This document shows positions 45,161 through 48,862 of a stretch of DNA of 48,862 bases, in pieces. Below the pieces are notes generated by a model. That model was not told the DNA's origin and searched no databases. It saw only the letters and a program-made list of their open reading frames with translations. Position 1 is the stretch's first letter. Every line of letters starts with the position of its first letter. Source of the stretch: Sphingomonas sanguinis NBRC 13937 (GTDB lineage Bacteria; Pseudomonadota; Alphaproteobacteria; Sphingomonadales; Sphingomonadaceae); contig NZ_BCTY01000027.1 of NCBI RefSeq assembly GCF_001591005.1, positions 1 through 48,862 of the forward strand, read 5' to 3'. The translations under genes were made by a program, and so were the position numbers.

Positions 45161-47431
45161 ATGGTGGATGCGAACGGAACCGTGATCGAACGACTGGCGC
45201 TCATTGGAAATTTCCTGCCGCGTCAGTGCGGGCTCGCAACCTTCACCACCGATGTCCATTCCGCGCTGCGCAACCGTTTCCCGGAAATCGCCGTCGACGT
45301 CTATGCGATGGACGATCATCCCGGCCGCTACGCCTATCCCCCGGCGGTGACCGCCTCCATTCCGCAGCATGAGCGGTCCGCCTATCTCGACACCGCCCGC
45401 CGGATCGAGGCGAGCGGCGCGCAGGCCATCTGGGTCCAGCATGAGTATGGCATCTATGGCGGCGCAGCGGGCGAGCATCTGCTCGCGCTCCTCGACCGCA
45501 CCACGCTGCCCGTGATCGCGACACTGCACACCGTGCTGGAAAAGCCCTCCGCGGACGAACGCCGCGTGATGGAAGGGCTGCTGCGGCGCTGCGCCCGCAT
45601 CATCGTCATGGCCGAGAAGGGCCGCGACATCCTGCAGCGCGTCTATGGGGCCGATCCGCGTCAGATCGCGATGATCCCGCACGGCGTTCCCGATCGCGCG
45701 CTAATGTCGCCCGAGGCGCTGAAGCCACGCTTCAACTGGGAAGGGCGCAAGGTTGTGCTGACCTTCGGCCTGCTCGCCCCGAACAAGGGGATCGAGACGA
45801 TCATCGAGGCGCTGCCCGCCGTCGCCGCGAACCATCCCGAGCTGCTCTATGTCGTGCTGGGCGCGACTCACCCCAATCTGATCGCGCATGAGGGTGAGGC
45901 GTATCGCGACCGGCTGAAGGCGCTGGCCGACACGCTGGGCGTATCCGGCAATGTCGCTTTCGTGGACTCGTTCGTCGAGCATGAGGAACTGCTCGACTAT
46001 CTACAGGCCGCCGACATCTACGCGACGCCCTATTCCAACCCCGCCCAGATCACGAGCGGCACGCTGTCCTATGCGGTCGGTGTCGGCAAGGCGGTGGTAT
46101 CCACTCCCTATGTCCATGCGACCGAGATTTTGGACGACGACCACGGCGTGCTGGTGCCGTTCGGCGATGTCGGGGCCTTTGCCCGCGAGATCGACCGGCT
46201 GCTGTCGGACGAGACGGCGCGCAACCGCCTGTCCGCCCGCGCCTATGCGCGCGGTCGCACCATGATCTGGCCTCGCCTGGCCGAAGCCGCGATCGAGCAA
46301 TTCGCCACCGCCATCACCGCCCGCCCGCGCCGGATCGGCAGCGCCCCCCAGGCGTCGATCAAGCCGCTTGCGCCTGATCTGGCCGCTGTCGAGCGCATGA
46401 GCGATTCGACCGGCATGTTGCAGCATGCCATCTATTCGGTGCCCGACCGCCGCCATGGCTATTGCATCGACGACAATGCGCGCGCGCTGATCTTCATGAC
46501 CCAGGCGCCGGATATCGATCCGGTGACGCGGGACAAGTGGACGACCATCTACGCCTCGTTCCTGCAATATGCCTGGAATCCGGAAGAGCGTCGCTATCGC
46601 AACTTCATGCGCTTCGACCGTAGCTGGTGCGAGGAGGTGGGGTCCGAGGACTCCAACGGCCGCACCCTCTGGGCATTGGGCGTGACCGCGCGCGACGCGC
46701 AGCAGGGCAAGCATCGCGACTGGGCCCAGATGTGGTTCGACGCCACCGCCTCGCTGGCGCTCGATCTGGGTTCGCTGCGGGCGCAGGCCTTTGCCATGCT
46801 GGGCGCGGCGGCCATGTTGGAAGCGCGGCCGGGGCATCAGCTGGCGCGCGCCATCCTCGAAAAGCTCCCCCCGCTGCACCTCGCTTTGCTGGAAGAGGCC
46901 CGGCGCCCGGAATGGCAGTGGTTCGAGATCGTGCTGGCCTATGACAATGCTCGCGTACCGCAGGCGCTGATCGAGGCGGGGCGTGCGCTGGGTCGGCAGG
47001 ACTTGATCGATTGCGGCATCGCGACGCTGGAATGGATCGTCGCCAAACAGACCTCGCCCGAAGGCCGTTTCCGTGCGGTCGGCAGCGAGAGCTTCGGTCG
47101 CCCCTATGCCGAACCCTTGCAGTTCGACCAGCAGCCGCTGGAGGCGCATGCGACGGTGGAGGCATGCCGTTCGGCCTATCTCGCCACCGCCGATGCGCGC
47201 TGGATCGCTGAGGGGGAACGGGCCTATGGCTGGTTCCTGGGTGCCAATGACCTCGACCTGCCGTTGGCGACCGCGCATGACGGCGGCTGTTTCGATGGTC
47301 TGATGCCGACCGGGCTCAACCGGAACCAGGGTGCGGAGTCGATTCTGGCCCTGCAGCTCGCCAATTGCGCCATCGCAAGTCTTTGCCAATCCGCCTCATC
47401 CATGGCAGGAGCCGAACGTCATATCGCCTGA
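45161..47431 (+). CDS. two-domain GT4 glycosyltransferase with C-terminal (alpha/alpha) barrel
   Basis: 756 aa. Residues about 1-385 form a GT-B fold GT4 enzyme: N-terminal GNFLPRQCGLATFTTDV, then the donor-binding half with FGLLAPNKGIETIIEALP and an EX7E-like region, VGKAVVSTPYVHATEIL. Residues about 400-756 are a second, helical domain starting HAIYSVPDRRHGYCIDDNARAL; its even helix spacing and acidic clusters suggest a six-hairpin glycosidase-like fold. I infer synthesis and perhaps trimming of a glycan. AAGGA precedes the ATG at 45161; a TTG at 45071 is unlikely. The GH130 gene follows after 60 bp. Confidence 0.8.
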   Translation: MVDANGTVIERLALIGNFLPRQCGLATFTTDVHSALRNRFPEIAVDVYAMDDHPGRYAYPPAVTASIPQHERSAYLDTARRIEASGAQAIWVQHEYGIYGGAAGEHLLALLDRTTLPVIATLHTVLEKPSADERRVMEGLLRRCARIIVMAEKGRDILQRVYGADPRQIAMIPHGVPDRALMSPEALKPRFNWEGRKVVLTFGLLAPNKGIETIIEALPAVAANHPELLYVVLGATHPNLIAHEGEAYRDRLKALADTLGVSGNVAFVDSFVEHEELLDYLQAADIYATPYSNPAQITSGTLSYAVGVGKAVVSTPYVHATEILDDDHGVLVPFGDVGAFAREIDRLLSDETARNRLSARAYARGRTMIWPRLAEAAIEQFATAITARPRRIGSAPQASIKPLAPDLAAVERMSDSTGMLQHAIYSVPDRRHGYCIDDNARALIFMTQAPDIDPVTRDKWTTIYASFLQYAWNPEERRYRNFMRFDRSWCEEVGSEDSNGRTLWALGVTARDAQQGKHRDWAQMWFDATASLALDLGSLRAQAFAMLGAAAMLEARPGHQLARAILEKLPPLHLALLEEARRPEWQWFEIVLAYDNARVPQALIEAGRALGRQDLIDCGIATLEWIVAKQTSPEGRFRAVGSESFGRPYAEPLQFDQQPLEAHATVEACRSAYLATADARWIAEGERAYGWFLGANDLDLPLATAHDGGCFDGLMPTGLNRNQGAESILALQLANCAIASLCQSASSMAGAERHIA

Positions 47432-47491
47432 TGCGGGATCGCATGGGGGGTGTGACGAGCGTTTTGGGTAACATGGCGAGACAGTAGCGCG

Positions 47492-48775
47492 ATGGATTTG
47501 TTTAACCACCGGCTGCGGCTTCATGCCGATCCTTCGCGTGTCGTGGTACGACCGTTTCACATCGCCTGGGGCGGCGGCAACGGCGCGCCGCCGAGCCGCA
47601 CCGAGCGTCTGGTCGGTGAGGTGCTGGCCATGTCGCCGCAGGAAGCGCGGGACCAGCTGGAAACCGTGCTGAAGGATTTCGAGGCACGGCACTGGCAGAC
47701 GCGCCGCGTCTTCATGACCCGCTATGACCAGATCGAAGATTTGTTGAAGCTCGACGGATCGAAGATCGGTGATGAGAAGCGCCAGCTGATCGGGGCGTAT
47801 TTCTGTCACGAGTACAGCTATGCCGCCGCCGCGCTGATGAACCCCTCGGCGGTGCCGCATTTCGACCAGACCGGCATCCAGCCGGGGTCGCAGCGTATCC
47901 TGATGTCGATGCGCGCGGTGGGCGAGGGGCATATTTCCTCGGTGGCCTTTCGCGAGGGCATCATCAACGATCAGAACCAGCTGCGCCTCGCGCCCGAGCC
48001 GCCATTCGCGACGGCGACCGACGTGCATGGCTGGGGCGACGATACGATGCCCAATGGGCCGATCACGGTGCACCGCCACCGCGACTCGACCTTGTCGGGC
48101 ACGGTCATCTTCCCGATCACCCAGGCCCAGTCCAAGGGGCTGGAAGACATGCGGATCGTCCAGTTCACGCATGATGACGGCGCGCTGGAATGGATCGGCA
48201 CCTACACGGCCTATGACGGTGCAGGCATTCAGTCCGAACTGATGCGCACCCGCGATTTCCGCTCGTTCGACCTGGTGCCGATGACCGGTTCGGCGGCGCG
48301 TAACAAGGGCATGGCGCTGTTCCCGCGCAAGGTGGCGGGCCAATATATGATGATCGGGCGGCAGGACGGTGAAAACCTTTTCCTGCTCAAGTCCGACTCG
48401 CTGACCCACTGGGACGAGGGCGAGAAGATCCTGACGCCTGTTTTCCCCTGGGAGCTGGTGCAGATCGGCAATTGCGGCCCGCCCATCGAGGTGGATGAAG
48501 GTTGGCTGATGCTGACCCACGGCGTCGGCGCGATGCGCAAATATTCTATCGGCGCGGCGCTGCTCGACAAGAACGATCCGTCCAAGGTGCTGGGCCGCAC
48601 CAAGCAGCCGATCCTCGCTGCCAAGGATCAGGATCGCGAGGGTTATGTGCCCAACGTCGTCTATTCCTGCGGCGCGATCCGACACGGCGACTCGCTGTTC
48701 CTGCCTTATGGCATCGCGGACAGCTCGATCGGCTTTGCGTTCGTGAAGATCAGCGAGTTGCTGGCCGCCATGTAA
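47492..48775 (+). CDS. GH130-family mannoside phosphorylase/hydrolase
   Basis: 427 aa. The five-blade propeller signature is visible in the C-terminal half: GNCGPPIEVDEGWLMLTHGV, then SIGAALLDKNDPSKVLGRT. An N-terminal helical extension (about 30-100) is expected in oligomeric members. GH130 enzymes phosphorolyse or hydrolyse beta-mannosides (1,2- or 1,4-linked). No signal peptide, so it acts in the cytosol. Which reaction it uses cannot be told without the catalytic-residue alignment. Transcribed with the GT4 gene, so I infer they act on the same glycan. Confidence 0.85.
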   Translation: MDLFNHRLRLHADPSRVVVRPFHIAWGGGNGAPPSRTERLVGEVLAMSPQEARDQLETVLKDFEARHWQTRRVFMTRYDQIEDLLKLDGSKIGDEKRQLIGAYFCHEYSYAAAALMNPSAVPHFDQTGIQPGSQRILMSMRAVGEGHISSVAFREGIINDQNQLRLAPEPPFATATDVHGWGDDTMPNGPITVHRHRDSTLSGTVIFPITQAQSKGLEDMRIVQFTHDDGALEWIGTYTAYDGAGIQSELMRTRDFRSFDLVPMTGSAARNKGMALFPRKVAGQYMMIGRQDGENLFLLKSDSLTHWDEGEKILTPVFPWELVQIGNCGPPIEVDEGWLMLTHGVGAMRKYSIGAALLDKNDPSKVLGRTKQPILAAKDQDREGYVPNVVYSCGAIRHGDSLFLPYGIADSSIGFAFVKISELLAAM

Positions 48776-48795
48776 CGGCCTAGCGGCGCCCCTCT

Positions 48796-48853
48796 ATTCC
48801 TCCCCTGCAAGGGGAGGGGGACCATGCAAAGCATGGTGGAGGGGTGTCCCCCT
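48796..48853 (+). repeat. intergenic palindromic repeat, family B (plus orientation)
   Basis: Three hairpins in a row: CCTCCCCT-GCA-AGGGGAGG (48799-48817), ACCATGC-AAA-GCATGGT (48821-48837) and AGGGG/CCCCT (48840-48853). It is the clearest copy of the unit also found at 34289-34408 and 13852-13904, and follows the GH130 gene. Confidence 0.75.
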
Positions 48854-48862
48854 ATCGAAAGC

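Overview
The window reads as a chromosomal segment of a Sphingomonas-like alphaproteobacterium (Sphingomonadales). The grounds are high GC with strong third-position GC bias, the rne / amiC / mrcA / prfB neighbourhood, a PEPxxWA-CTERM protein, TorF-type porin-like barrels, a DUF3035 (BamF-type) lipoprotein after ileS-lspA, a FeS-type bacterial photolyase, and GC-rich palindromic intergenic repeats. I see 43 protein genes, no tRNA or rRNA genes, no insertion sequence, no CRISPR array and no prophage. Most of it is core genome; the accessory parts are small insertions and cell-surface genes.

Layout. 1-3.4 kb (minus): a luciferase-like flavin oxidoreductase and an S8 serine protease built as a lipoprotein autotransporter (NalP/SphB1 architecture). 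3.5-5.0 kb (plus): HAD pyrimidine 5'-nucleotidase and dapD (lysine/diaminopimelate). 5.2-7.5 kb (minus): an osmoprotectant-type ABC importer whose permease and binding protein are fused. 7.6-9.3 kb (plus): class II fructose bisphosphatase glpX and a CPBP membrane protease. 9.4-13.2 kb (minus): an ABC-2 export pair, then a BepA-like M48 protease translationally coupled to a DsbA-like oxidoreductase. 13.4-16.6 kb: a small unknown gene and RNase E (minus) with a long leader.

17.1-26.5 kb (plus): amiC, a three-gene insertion (DUF805-like protein, small lipoprotein, trhO), mrcA (PBP1A), prfB, a lipoprotein-type methyltransferase, and a secreted protein coupled to a divergent TorF-like barrel. 26.5-28.3 kb: a RadC-type JAB protein (minus) divergent from thyA-folA. 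28.4-34.2 kb (plus): a GGDEF-fold protein that has lost its catalytic residues, ribF, then the overlapping ileS-lspA-DUF3035 operon ending in a terminator. 34.4-41.9 kb (minus): a secreted protein with three TonB-C-like units, a TorF porin-like protein, an MscS channel, metC, sseA, and a FeS-BCP photolyase. 41.9-44.9 kb: queF, a PEP-CTERM protein, an EpsD-like lipoprotein isomerase, and an unknown secreted protein. 45.2-48.8 kb (plus): a two-domain GT4 glycosyltransferase and a GH130 mannoside phosphorylase/hydrolase.

The most interesting parts are: the GT4/(alpha/alpha)-barrel plus GH130 pair, a candidate beta-mannoside-type glycan system; the lipoprotein-anchored S8 autotransporter; the methyltransferase carrying a lipoprotein signal; the degenerate GGDEF protein; the mutually exclusive TGCCGA/TCGGCA hairpins ahead of amiC; and three families of intergenic palindromic elements, one with perfect 26-bp terminal inverted repeats. 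Functional calls rest on motif recognition by eye; no database search was run.
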